From assembly GCA_021731625.1 (NCBI GenBank), contig JAKFXC010000007.1:1-41689 (forward strand): a stretch of 41,689 nt of DNA, read 5' to 3'. Positions 25,930-35,275 of the stretch are shown here, one piece after another; position 1 is the stretch's first letter, and every line of letters begins with the position of its first letter. The stretch is from Candidatus Omnitrophota bacterium. Its GTDB lineage: Bacteria > Omnitrophota > Gorgyraeia > Zapsychrales > Fredricksoniimonadaceae. A program made the translations under genes and the position numbers. Under the pieces are notes generated by a model. That model saw nothing but the letters and a program-made list of their open reading frames with translations. It was not told the origin of the DNA and ran no database searches.

Positions 25930-26787
25930 ATGCCATTCCAAAACAATCCCCTCGACATTTTTTATAAGACCCTGAATCAAATTCTCAAAAATTCGGCGGT
26001 CACGGTGGACAAGCGGCCGGTGCCCATTGTTGTCAGCCTGACGTCTATCCCTGAACGCATGCACCTGGTCCATTTATGCATCGAGTCGCTGCTTAATCAA
26101 TCTTTAAAACCCGATTACCTTAACCTCTGGCTTCCGGAATCGGAACAGGTCAACAGTGACACTCTGCCTAGAAAGCTGCGAGATCAGCAGGAGCGGGGAC
26201 TGACCATAGATTTTGTCAGGGACATTGGGTCCTATACCAAGTTGCTTTATTCTTTGAAAAGGTTCCGGCATGCCGTCATCGTCACTGCCGACGATGACAC
26301 TATATATCCTTCCACCTGGCTGGAAGGCCTATACACCTCACATCTTCTCAACAAAAATTCCATCATTTGCTATCGGGGGACGCTGATTACCGGCATCAAG
26401 GACCGGGGCATCGACCAATACAGCCAGTGGCCGGAATATAATAGCCAACAGTCGAATTTGAGTTTGTTCCCGACCGGCAAAGATGGGATCTTGTATCCGC
26501 CGTTTTCCTTGCATGACGAAGTTTTTAATGAGCCGGTCTTTAGGGAAATTTGCCCGACGGGCGATGATATCTGGTTTAAAGCCATGTCGCTTAGGAAAAG
26601 TACCCTTTGTCAAAAAATCACCATGAACCATGTTGATTTCCCCACGATTCCCGGGAGCCAGCTTAGAACTTTGCACCAAATCAACAACATCGGGGGCCAG
26701 AATGAGGTTCAATTGAGGAAGGTCTTTGAGAAATATAAATTGCAGGACAGGTTGCGGGCCTCTGTGATCCATGAGGACCTGCCATGA
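25930..26787 (+). CDS. Glycosyltransferase (GT2-like)
   Basis: PVPIVVSLTSIPERMHLVHLCIESLLNQSLKPDYLNLWLPESE...HAVIVTADDDTIYPSTWLEGL (DDD motif); start taken at ATG 25930. Confidence 0.8.
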   Translation: MPFQNNPLDIFYKTLNQILKNSAVTVDKRPVPIVVSLTSIPERMHLVHLCIESLLNQSLKPDYLNLWLPESEQVNSDTLPRKLRDQQERGLTIDFVRDIGSYTKLLYSLKRFRHAVIVTADDDTIYPSTWLEGLYTSHLLNKNSIICYRGTLITGIKDRGIDQYSQWPEYNSQQSNLSLFPTGKDGILYPPFSLHDEVFNEPVFREICPTGDDIWFKAMSLRKSTLCQKITMNHVDFPTIPGSQLRTLHQINNIGGQNEVQLRKVFEKYKLQDRLRASVIHEDLP

Positions 26788-28058
26788 GCAACACAGTCAT
26801 CAAAGCTGAAGGCATTGGAAAGTCTTATGTAATTGATCATATGACCAATCAGCAACATGTCACTTTACGAGATGTTATTGTCAATACGACCAAAATGTTG
26901 GTTGAGAAAGTTCGTCACCCCAATAGCAGGATTAGTAAAGATAAAGAAGAATTTTGGGCACTTAAGGACATATCCTTTGACGTCAAACAAGGAGAGACCA
27001 TTGGAATTATCGGCCGGAACGGAGCGGGTAAATCAACGCTTCTAAAAATCTTAAGCCGGATCACGGAGCCCACGACGGGAAAAATTTCCATTAAAGGAAG
27101 GGTTGCCAGTCTCCTGGAAGTAGGCACCGGCTTTCATCCGGAGTTGACCGGAAGGGAAAACATTTATCTTAATGGCGCCATTCTTGGCATGAGCCGCGAG
27201 GAGATTAGACGTAAATTTGATGCCATTGTTGCGTTTTCGGAAGTGGAAAAATTTTTAGATACTCCGGTGAAGCATTTTTCCAGCGGCATGTATGTGCGTT
27301 TGGCGTTTGCCGTAGCAGCTCATCTTGAGCCGGAGATTTTGATTGTTGATGAGGTGTTAGCCGTTGGGGATGCTTCCTTTCAAAAAAAGTGTCTTGGGAA
27401 AATGGGTGAAGTGGCAACAGAGGGCAGAACAGTACTTTTTGTGAGCCACAACATGACAGCGGTAGAGAATCTTTGTCAGAAGGCAGTTCTTATTGATGAC
27501 GGCAGTGTGGTAATGCAGGGGAATACGACAGCATGTATTCAGCATTATCTTGCAATTATTCTGCCTTCTATCATAAAAGATGTTCCTCTGGTTGAAAGAA
27601 AAGATCGATCAGGAAATGGAAAGATTAGGCTAACGAATTTTCACATTGAGGATTCATCTGGAAACAGGTTAATGGCCGCACGCAGCGGTATGGACATAGT
27701 GTTTGTTTTTGGTTATCAATCATCCGAAAAGGAACCACTTAAAGATGCGGATATCGGCTTTTCAATTCATGATAAAGGAACGCTCTCAGTTCTATACAGC
27801 TCTTACGTTGATCAAAGCTTTCAGACTTTGCCGTATAAAGGAGAGTTTCGTTGTTTAGTTTCCCGACTGCCTCTCTCAGCAGGTCGTTATTCCATTGGTG
27901 CCCGCGTTACGATAGCCGGCCAAGAGGCTGATTGGCCCCGGAATGCGATTGGCTATTTAGATATTGAAGGTGGCGACTTCTATGGAACGGGCAGAGAAGG
28001 TTTTGGGACTTCAGCTCCTTTATTGTTGATGGGTCAATGGACCATCAGAGAGGATTAA
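26784..28058 (+). CDS. Polysaccharide ABC transporter ATP-binding protein with C-terminal domain (Wzt-like, copy 2)
   Basis: NBD closely similar to 21257-22525 (GRNGAGKSTLLKILSRITEPTTGKISIKGRVASLLEVGTGFHPELTGREN...) but different C-terminal domain. Confidence 0.93.
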   Translation: MSNTVIKAEGIGKSYVIDHMTNQQHVTLRDVIVNTTKMLVEKVRHPNSRISKDKEEFWALKDISFDVKQGETIGIIGRNGAGKSTLLKILSRITEPTTGKISIKGRVASLLEVGTGFHPELTGRENIYLNGAILGMSREEIRRKFDAIVAFSEVEKFLDTPVKHFSSGMYVRLAFAVAAHLEPEILIVDEVLAVGDASFQKKCLGKMGEVATEGRTVLFVSHNMTAVENLCQKAVLIDDGSVVMQGNTTACIQHYLAIILPSIIKDVPLVERKDRSGNGKIRLTNFHIEDSSGNRLMAARSGMDIVFVFGYQSSEKEPLKDADIGFSIHDKGTLSVLYSSYVDQSFQTLPYKGEFRCLVSRLPLSAGRYSIGARVTIAGQEADWPRNAIGYLDIEGGDFYGTGREGFGTSAPLLLMGQWTIRED

Positions 28059-28062
28059 TTTA

Positions 28063-28746
28063 ATGATCAACAGATTAAAAGGAGCACTCTTATCACGACT
28101 AAAGAAAAGATCCTATTCACTGAATGAGTTGGATTTAAAGCTAATACCTTACATCGATTTCAAAAACGGTTTTTTTATTGAGGCAGGAGCAAACGACGGT
28201 ATCAGTCAGAGCAATACTTTGTATTATGAAAAATATAGAGGATGGAAAGGCTTATTAATTGAAGCGATTCCGGCGCTGGCGGAAAAGTGCCGACAGAATC
28301 GGCCAAAATGTATTGTGGAAAATTGTGCATTGGTTTCTCCTGACTATCGTGATGAAAAAATAAAAATGCAATATTGTAATCTAATGAGTGTGGTGAAAGG
28401 TGGTCTACATAGTCCCGACGAAGAGGAGAGTCATATCCAAAGCGGAAAGCAATTTCTAAGCAGAAATGAGGAAACGTACATTGTTGACGTCCCTGCAAGA
28501 ACATTGGGTGCGATTCTGAGCAAACATAATATTAATAAGATTAACCTTCTTTCTCTTGACGTAGAAGGGTATGAAACACAAGTACTGAAAGGCATAGACT
28601 TTGATCGTGTATGCATAGAATTTATGTTGATTGAAGTTCGGCACAAACAAGATGTCGAGACAGTTATAGGCCGTTTCTATAAATCCATCGCGGTCTTGAA
28701 TGACGTAGAGACCTACGCCGACATCTTGTATCAGAGGAGAGTATAG
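28063..28746 (+). CDS. FkbM family methyltransferase
   Basis: NGFFIEAGANDGISQSNTLYYEKYRGWKGLLIEAIPALAEKCRQNRP...INLLSLDVEGYETQVLKGIDF. Confidence 0.9.
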   Translation: MINRLKGALLSRLKKRSYSLNELDLKLIPYIDFKNGFFIEAGANDGISQSNTLYYEKYRGWKGLLIEAIPALAEKCRQNRPKCIVENCALVSPDYRDEKIKMQYCNLMSVVKGGLHSPDEEESHIQSGKQFLSRNEETYIVDVPARTLGAILSKHNINKINLLSLDVEGYETQVLKGIDFDRVCIEFMLIEVRHKQDVETVIGRFYKSIAVLNDVETYADILYQRRV

Positions 28747-29663
28747 TGGCATTAATCCCAATAATTCTTTTTACTTACGCTCGTCCCGACCATTTGCGTC
28801 GTACTTTAGACTGTTTGCAAGCAAACAAGGTGCAATTGATTTACGCTTACAGCGACGCGCCCCGCACTCCAGATAAAGCATCTGCGGTGACCGAGGTCCG
28901 GGCTATGTTGCGCGGGATTGATTGGTGCAAGGTAGTGCTTTGTGAACGAGAGACCAATATGGGATTGGGAAAATCAATACGTGCCGGTGTGACGGAAGTA
29001 TTAAGTAAGCATGATGCGGCAATTATTTTTGAAGATGACCTGATTTGCGTGCCAGGCACGTATAGTTACCTGTGTGCAGCCTTGGAACACTATAAGAACG
29101 ATCCTCGGGTGATGAGCGTTACCGGATGGACGCATCCTTTATTGACGCCTAAAAATGTCACCAATAAGCCATATTTTGATGGCCGGGCCGAATGCTGGGT
29201 GTGGGGGACCTGGCCTCGGGCATGGAAGGGAATGGAAATAGATGCCAAGACCCTGATGGAAAAATGTGAAGCGCAAGGAATGGATATCTATAAATATGGC
29301 GCTGACTTGGTACATATGGCCAATGAGGAACTGCAGCGGAACATCTGGGCGGTACGACTTTTATATTGGCACATTTTTAATAGGGGTTTATGTTTACGGC
29401 CTCCATGGAGCATGGTGGAGCACATCGGCTTTGATGCTCAAGCGACCAATGCCAAAAATGAACTATGGATAAAAAATCCACCGCTCCAGCCTGCGCCACC
29501 TATACCGATCCAATGGCCTGAACCGATAGAGAATCCCGATTGTGGCAGCTTGCATCAAAAGGTTTGCGGCTCCCGTCCAAAGCCTCCGAGTCCACTTTAC
29601 GATTTGGGGCGTCGGGTACTATCAAAAGCAAAACGCGTGATGACCCGGAATAAGAAATGGTAA
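28746..29663 (+). CDS. Glycosyltransferase family 2-like protein
   Basis: PIILFTYARPDHLRRTLDCLQANK...ERETNMGLGKSIRAGVTEVLSKHDAAIIFEDDLICVPGTYSYL; GTG start. Confidence 0.85.
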   Translation: MALIPIILFTYARPDHLRRTLDCLQANKVQLIYAYSDAPRTPDKASAVTEVRAMLRGIDWCKVVLCERETNMGLGKSIRAGVTEVLSKHDAAIIFEDDLICVPGTYSYLCAALEHYKNDPRVMSVTGWTHPLLTPKNVTNKPYFDGRAECWVWGTWPRAWKGMEIDAKTLMEKCEAQGMDIYKYGADLVHMANEELQRNIWAVRLLYWHIFNRGLCLRPPWSMVEHIGFDAQATNAKNELWIKNPPLQPAPPIPIQWPEPIENPDCGSLHQKVCGSRPKPPSPLYDLGRRVLSKAKRVMTRNKKW

Positions 29664-30463
29664 GAACTTTAAACGAAATAGTACGGATGGTAACCCGACG
29701 GCGTGTTCCCAATGCTGCGAATTTTGGCCTTTCGGGGGATTATCGCAGCTGGAAGGAAGCCATGGCCGCCAGTACTGGATACGATTCTTCCGTTATACTC
29801 GAGAAAACAAAATCGGCTTTGCTGAAGGTCAAAAATGGCGAGGCCGTCTTTGAACGCGATTCTGTTTTGTTTGATGAAATTGAATATTCCTGGCCTTTGT
29901 TGGCTGGTTTACTGCAGGCAGCGGCCAAAGCGAGAGGCCATCTTAACGTTTTAGATTTCGGAGGTTCTCTAGGCAGTACCTATTTCCAAAATCGCGCATT
30001 TCTCACTGACCTTCCCCATGTGCAATGGAACATCGTTGAGCAGCCAAAATTTGCAGAGGCAGGGAAAAAATATTTCGAAGACGAACATCTTAAATTCTAT
30101 GCGCAAGTCAGTGACTGCCTTAAGCAGACTAAGCCCAATGTGGTCATACTGTGTAGTGTTTTGCAATATTTGGAGCGCCCTTACGAAGAGTTACATGAGC
30201 TCTTAAAGTTAAGCTGCGACCTTATTATGGATAGAACTCCGTTTTGGGATGGCCCCACGGACAAACTGTGTGTGCAAAATGTCCCTCCGAGCATTTATCA
30301 GGCAAGCTATCCAAGTTGGATTTTTTCAAGGGAACGCTTCAAAGCACAGCTACCTAAAAATTGTAAGATTACAGCCACCTTTAACAATGTGGACAAAATG
30401 CCTTCACCGGTCGAGTTTCAATACCAAGGAGCGATCATTGCCCCCAGCGGCCAAATATCTTAA
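29657..30463 (+). CDS. Putative methyltransferase, TIGR04325 family
   Basis: SWKEAMAASTGYDS...VLDFGGSLGSTYFQNRAFL...WNIVEQPKFAEAGKKYFEDEHLKFY...ILCSVLQYLERPYE. Confidence 0.8.
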   Translation: MVRTLNEIVRMVTRRRVPNAANFGLSGDYRSWKEAMAASTGYDSSVILEKTKSALLKVKNGEAVFERDSVLFDEIEYSWPLLAGLLQAAAKARGHLNVLDFGGSLGSTYFQNRAFLTDLPHVQWNIVEQPKFAEAGKKYFEDEHLKFYAQVSDCLKQTKPNVVILCSVLQYLERPYEELHELLKLSCDLIMDRTPFWDGPTDKLCVQNVPPSIYQASYPSWIFSRERFKAQLPKNCKITATFNNVDKMPSPVEFQYQGAIIAPSGQIS

Positions 30464-31253
30464 TCTCGGCTGCGGCACGCGATATCATCCGGATTGGATC
30501 AATATCGACATTGCGCCGCAATGTCCTGAGGTCATCCAACACGACCTTAGCCGCGGGATTCCATTTGCCGACGGCAGCTGCGATGTGGTGTATCATGTCG
30601 CGGTCTTTGAACATTTAAGATGCCCGGATGCCGCGAAATATTTGGCCGAATGCTATCGAGTTCTCAAACCCGGCGGCATCGTCCGCATAGGCTTGCCTGA
30701 TTTGGAAAAAATGTGCCAGCTGTATTTAGCCAAACTGGCAGGGGCTATGAAGGGTGACAAAGCTGCGGCAAACGATTATGACTGGATCCTGCTGGAACTT
30801 TTTGACCAGATGGTGCGCGAAAAAAGCGGTGGCAGGATGATGGACTATCTTAAGAACCCGATACCTAATGAGGCTTTTGTCTATGAACGGATTGGTGAAG
30901 AAGGGCGGCATTTGGTAAAAACATTGCGAGCTAATGCTGCCGAGTCGCCACGCCGGAGACACTCGTTTAAATCTCAGATGTTGTCGTGGTTGCTTGGAGA
31001 AGAAGACACGCGGGCCCTGGAGATTGGCCGTTTTCGTTTGGGGGGAGAGGTGCATCAATGGATGTACGATCGTTATTCGCTGTCCCGTTTGCTTACGAAA
31101 ACGGGTTTTTCCAATCCTCAATTGCAGGATGCGCATACCAGTCAAATTCCTGACTGGAACAGATTTCATCTGGACACCTTGCCTGATGGCCAGGTGATTA
31201 AACCGGATTTATTTTTTATGGAAGCCATCAAGCCAGCGGTGGGCCAGCGATGA
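30438..31253 (+). CDS. Class I SAM-dependent methyltransferase
   Basis: AKYLNLGCGTRYHPDWINIDIAP...VYHVAVFEHLRCPDAAKYLAECYRVLKPGGIVRIGLPDL; TTG start at 30438 preceded by SD AAGGAG (30426-30431), better than the ATG at 30249 in the ORF track. Confidence 0.85.
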   Translation: MPPAAKYLNLGCGTRYHPDWINIDIAPQCPEVIQHDLSRGIPFADGSCDVVYHVAVFEHLRCPDAAKYLAECYRVLKPGGIVRIGLPDLEKMCQLYLAKLAGAMKGDKAAANDYDWILLELFDQMVREKSGGRMMDYLKNPIPNEAFVYERIGEEGRHLVKTLRANAAESPRRRHSFKSQMLSWLLGEEDTRALEIGRFRLGGEVHQWMYDRYSLSRLLTKTGFSNPQLQDAHTSQIPDWNRFHLDTLPDGQVIKPDLFFMEAIKPAVGQR

Positions 31254-32236
31254 GTGCATACAATTTCTCAAACAAGAAGATTCTCATTACCGGGGGCCTA
31301 GGATTTATTGGTTCCAACCTAGCCGCTCGACTGGTTGAGTTGGGGGCAGACGTCACCTTAGTCGACAGCTTGATTCCCGAATATGGTGGGAATGTGTTTA
31401 ATATTAGCGAGATCAAAGACAAGGTCAAAGTCAACATTTCCGACGTGCGCGATGCGCACAGCATGCAAAATTTGGTTAAGGACAAGGACTACCTCTTTAA
31501 CCTGGCCGGGCAAACCAGCCACCTCGACTCGATGCAAGATCCTAACACCGACTTGGAAATCAACTGTCGGGCCCAGTTGTCCATCTTGGAATCCTGCCGC
31601 AAGCATAACTCGGACATTAAAATTATTTTTGCCAGCACCCGCCAGATTTATGGCAAACCGGAGCGACTTCCCGTCGATGAGTCGCATCTGTTGCGCCCGA
31701 CCGACGTCAATGGCATCAATAAAATGGCAGGGGAGTGGTATCACATCCTTTATAACAATGTCTATGGCATCCGCTCTTGCGCGCTGCGCCTGACCAACAC
31801 CTACGGTCCTCGCATGCGGGTCAAAGATGCCCGGCAGACCTTCTTAGGCATTTGGATCAAGTTGGTGCTGGAAGGCAAGCCCTTTGATGTGTGGGGTGGC
31901 GCGCAGTTGCGGGATTTTACGTATGTGGATGACGCGGTGGAAGCCTGTTTGCTCGCCGCCACCAGTGAAAAAGCCAATGGCAAAGTTTTTAACTTAGGCG
32001 GGTGTGAGGTGATCAGTTTGAAGGACCTCGCCGATCTTCTAGTGGCCGCCAATGGCAAAGGCACGTTTAATGCCAGGGAGTTTCCTGCCGAACGCAAGCG
32101 CATTGACATCGGCGACTACTATGCCGACGACCGGCTCATTCGCTCCGAGTTAAACTGGAGTCCCCAGGTGAACATTCAAAAGGGCCTGGCTAAAACGTTG
32201 GAGTATTACCGCAAACACATTGAGCATTATTTATGA
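31250..32236 (+). CDS. NAD-dependent epimerase/dehydratase (SDR; nucleotide-sugar epimerase)
   Basis: ILITGGLGFIGSNLAARLVELGADVTLVDSL; LRLTNTYGPRM; RDFTYVDDAVEA. Confidence 0.92.
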   Translation: MSAYNFSNKKILITGGLGFIGSNLAARLVELGADVTLVDSLIPEYGGNVFNISEIKDKVKVNISDVRDAHSMQNLVKDKDYLFNLAGQTSHLDSMQDPNTDLEINCRAQLSILESCRKHNSDIKIIFASTRQIYGKPERLPVDESHLLRPTDVNGINKMAGEWYHILYNNVYGIRSCALRLTNTYGPRMRVKDARQTFLGIWIKLVLEGKPFDVWGGAQLRDFTYVDDAVEACLLAATSEKANGKVFNLGGCEVISLKDLADLLVAANGKGTFNAREFPAERKRIDIGDYYADDRLIRSELNWSPQVNIQKGLAKTLEYYRKHIEHYL

Positions 32237-33360
32237 ACGTACCACAGTGTAACCCCAAAGCCGGCTATCAGGCCCACCAAGCTGAAATCGACGCTGCCAT
32301 CAAGCGGGTGTTGGATAGTGGCTGGTACATTTTAGGTAAAGAGGTTGAGACCTTTGAAAAAGCTTTTGCCTCTTATATTGGCGTAAGCCACGCCGTCGGC
32401 GTCGGTAATGGCACCGACGCGCTGGAACTTGCGCTTCGAGCTTGCGGCGTGGGGCCAGGAGATTTAGTCTTTACCGTTTCACACTCCGCCGTCGCCACAG
32501 TTGCGGCCATCGAATTGACCGGCGCAACTCCGGTATTGGTCGATATTGATCCCAATAGTTATACGATGGATCCTAAAAGCTTGGCCGCGGCTTTGGCTCG
32601 TCCTCCTCAGGGAAACCCCAAGGCCATCATCCCCGTGCATTTGTATGGGCATCCGACAGATATGCCGGTGATTGTCGAGATCGCACGTCACCACAAGATG
32701 CATGTGATCGAAGACTGCGCCCAGAGTCATGGGGCTACCCTGAATGGCAAGAAGACCGGCGTGTGGGGACACCTGGCGGCATTCAGTTTCTATCCCACCA
32801 AAAATTTAGGCGCCTTAGGCGATGGTGGCATGGTGGTTACCAGCAACCCATCGTTGGCAGAGCAAGTGAGGTTGCTTCAGCAGTATGGCTGGCGGCAACG
32901 CTACATCAGCGATATGCCCGGCGGAAATTCTCGTCTGGATGAGATGCAGGCCGCCATTTTAAACGTTAAACTCAATTACCTGACAGCGGATACAACGCGG
33001 CGTAATGATATCGCTGTGATGTATGACAATCTTCTCCGCAATACTGATCTGGACCTCCCGACGACAACGGCCGGCGCAGCGCACGCCTATCATCAGTATG
33101 TGGTGCGCTCCCGGACCCGCGATGCTCTCGCAGAACATTTGAAGCAGCAGGGAGTAGGCACCGCAATCCATTACCCCGTTCCTGTTCATATGCAGCCCGC
33201 CTATCAAAATCGCCTCGCCCAAGTGGTACCTTTGTCCAATACCGAGCAAGCGGCAAAGGAAATTTGTAGTCTTCCCATGTTCCCGCAGCTGAGCGAAGCC
33301 CAAGTCCAATATGTCTGCGAAGTTGCCAATCAGTTCCGTCATCAAGCGGGGCTCCGCTGA
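32233..33360 (+). CDS. DegT/DnrJ/EryC1/StrS family PLP-dependent aminotransferase
   Basis: LDSGWYILGKEVETFEKAFASYIGVSHAVGVGNGTDALELALRACGVGPGD; EDCAQSHGATLNGKKTGVWGHLAAFSFYPTKNLGALGDGGMVVT. Confidence 0.96.
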   Translation: MNVPQCNPKAGYQAHQAEIDAAIKRVLDSGWYILGKEVETFEKAFASYIGVSHAVGVGNGTDALELALRACGVGPGDLVFTVSHSAVATVAAIELTGATPVLVDIDPNSYTMDPKSLAAALARPPQGNPKAIIPVHLYGHPTDMPVIVEIARHHKMHVIEDCAQSHGATLNGKKTGVWGHLAAFSFYPTKNLGALGDGGMVVTSNPSLAEQVRLLQQYGWRQRYISDMPGGNSRLDEMQAAILNVKLNYLTADTTRRNDIAVMYDNLLRNTDLDLPTTTAGAAHAYHQYVVRSRTRDALAEHLKQQGVGTAIHYPVPVHMQPAYQNRLAQVVPLSNTEQAAKEICSLPMFPQLSEAQVQYVCEVANQFRHQAGLR

Positions 33361-34337
33361 TGCGATACTTTTGCACCTACTTTGATCAGCATTACCTCTC
33401 CCGTGGTTTGGCTTTATACCGCTCCATGTGTGCGCATTGCCCGGATTTTCAGTTATGGATCTTGTGCATGGATGATGTTGCGTACCGAATTTTGGCGGAA
33501 CTTAAGCTTCCCCGGATACACCCAATCGCTCTTGAAACATTCGAGCAGGGTGACGCGCCCTTAGCAGTAGCCAAAGCCAATCGCTCTCGCATTGAGTATT
33601 ATTTCACCTGCACTCCGTCGCTACCACTCTACGTTTTTAAGAATCACCCAGAAGTTGACCTGATCACCTATCTTGATGCCGATTTGTTTTTATTTGCCGA
33701 CCCAACGCCTGTATTTGACGAAATGGGAGCGTGTTCCATTGCCATCATTGGCCACCGCTTTCCCTCTAAAATAAAGAAGGAAAAAGAAGTCTACGGAAAA
33801 TATAACGTCGGCTGGTTGTCGTTTAGAAAAGATGCGGATGGCCACTCCTGCCTGAACTGGTGGAGGGAAAGTTGCATTGAGTGGTGCTACGATCGCCTGG
33901 AAGGCCATCGATTCGCTGACCAGAAGTACTTAGACGATTGGCCTACCCGTTTTCGGAAGGTCATTGTGCTGGAGCATAAAGGGGCTAATCTAGCGCCCTG
34001 GAACGTGAGCAACTACCAACTCCGATATGACCGACACGTAACTGTGGATGGCCAGGCGCTCATATTTTTTCATTTCCATGGCTTAAAGCAAGTCACCCCA
34101 TGGAGATATAATCCTGGTTGGGAAGACTACCAAACCACTCCATCCCAAGTATTGCGTAAGAGGGTGTACGCCCCGTATCTTAAAACCCTATTTGAGGTCA
34201 ATCGCCAGTTACGATCGGCGTCCAATTTGAGTTCCATGTCTGGTCTTAAGAGGAAGGAAAGCAATCAATCCCTTTCCTTATTGAACGGTATGTGGAAAAG
34301 GAAAGATATCCTCATGGTAAGAGGGGTTGTGATCTAA
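33360..34337 (+). CDS. Glycosyltransferase-like protein (GT-A, nucleotide-diphospho-sugar transferase type)
   Basis: MRYFCTYFDQHYLSRGLALYRSMCAHCPDFQLWILCMDD; DLITYLDADLFLFADPTPVFDE (DxD). Confidence 0.8.
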   Translation: MRYFCTYFDQHYLSRGLALYRSMCAHCPDFQLWILCMDDVAYRILAELKLPRIHPIALETFEQGDAPLAVAKANRSRIEYYFTCTPSLPLYVFKNHPEVDLITYLDADLFLFADPTPVFDEMGACSIAIIGHRFPSKIKKEKEVYGKYNVGWLSFRKDADGHSCLNWWRESCIEWCYDRLEGHRFADQKYLDDWPTRFRKVIVLEHKGANLAPWNVSNYQLRYDRHVTVDGQALIFFHFHGLKQVTPWRYNPGWEDYQTTPSQVLRKRVYAPYLKTLFEVNRQLRSASNLSSMSGLKRKESNQSLSLLNGMWKRKDILMVRGVVI

Positions 34338-34375
34338 GCACCAAATAAAATAAGATACACACGTTATCTATAACT

Positions 34376-35221
34376 ATGAAAATCTCCATTATTACACCCT
34401 GCTTCAACGCTGAGAAGTATATCGCGGAAACCATCGAGAGTGTGATTTCGCAAAAGGGAGATTTTGAAATTGAGTATTTGATCGTCGATGGCCAGTCGAC
34501 CGATAAAACCATGGCCATTGCCCGGGACTACCAAGGGAATTTGGAGAAGGGGAGTATACCCATTCGCTGCAAGAGAGTCCGTATGCAATGCATCAGCGAG
34601 AAGGATTTCGGCATGTACGATGCGCTGACCAAGGGACTTGCAGGCGTCACCGGAGACATCGTTGCCTATATCAACGCCGACGATATGTATTTGCCAAATA
34701 GTTTTTCCACGGTTGAGGAGGTATTCCATGGTTTTCCCGAGATAAAGTGGCTGACCGGCATGCCTATGATATTTAACCACAAAGGACAAATCACCAGCTG
34801 CCATTTGCCATTTGCTTATCCCAGGGATTGGATCAGAAAAGGCATTTGCGGACTTAAGCTCCCTCACATCCAGCAGGAGTCGACATTTTGGCGAAGGGAG
34901 CTAATCAGAACCATCGATCCGGACAAGTTAACAAAACACAAATATGCCGGCGATTTTTACCTCTGGCATTGTTTCGCCGGACTTGAAGATTTATACATTG
35001 TGGAAAGTTGCCTTGCCGGCTTTCGAAAACACAGCGGCCAATTGTCCGATGAGCGCGGGAAGTATTTAGAGGAATTTAGAGCAATCACGGAACCGACACA
35101 TGTTTTGGACGGTTTCAGAGTATTTTTTCTGCAGAAAATGATCCGGCATTTGGGTTTTCTAAAGACACTCAGGTACAAAGGAATCGTCTCTTACAAAGAT
35201 AATAAATGGTCGTTTAAATAA
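34376..35221 (+). CDS. Glycosyltransferase family 2
   Basis: MKISIITPCFNAEKYIAETIESVISQKGDFEIEYLIVDGQSTDKTM...ISEKDFGMYDALTKGLAGVTGDIVAYINADD. Confidence 0.93.
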   Translation: MKISIITPCFNAEKYIAETIESVISQKGDFEIEYLIVDGQSTDKTMAIARDYQGNLEKGSIPIRCKRVRMQCISEKDFGMYDALTKGLAGVTGDIVAYINADDMYLPNSFSTVEEVFHGFPEIKWLTGMPMIFNHKGQITSCHLPFAYPRDWIRKGICGLKLPHIQQESTFWRRELIRTIDPDKLTKHKYAGDFYLWHCFAGLEDLYIVESCLAGFRKHSGQLSDERGKYLEEFRAITEPTHVLDGFRVFFLQKMIRHLGFLKTLRYKGIVSYKDNKWSFK

Positions 35222-35267
35222 CATAAATATGTTATTTAAGCTTGACAAATAACATAAATATGTTATT
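35214..35267 (+). promoter_or_regulatory. Duplicated palindromic operator-like sites, with promoter for the AAA/DUF4143 gene
   Basis: AAATAACATAAATATGTTATT at 35216-35236 and 35247-35267 (31-bp period); TTGACA 35242-35247 and TATTCT 35264-35269 bracket the second palindrome. Confidence 0.8.
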
Positions 35268-35275
35268 CTTTAATC

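Noticed and set aside
30249-30437. N-terminal 63 residues of the ORF starting at 30249 (MAPRTNCVCKMSLRAF...)
   Set aside because: Out-of-frame overlap with the TIGR04325 gene; a TTG at 30438 with SD AAGGAG is a better start.
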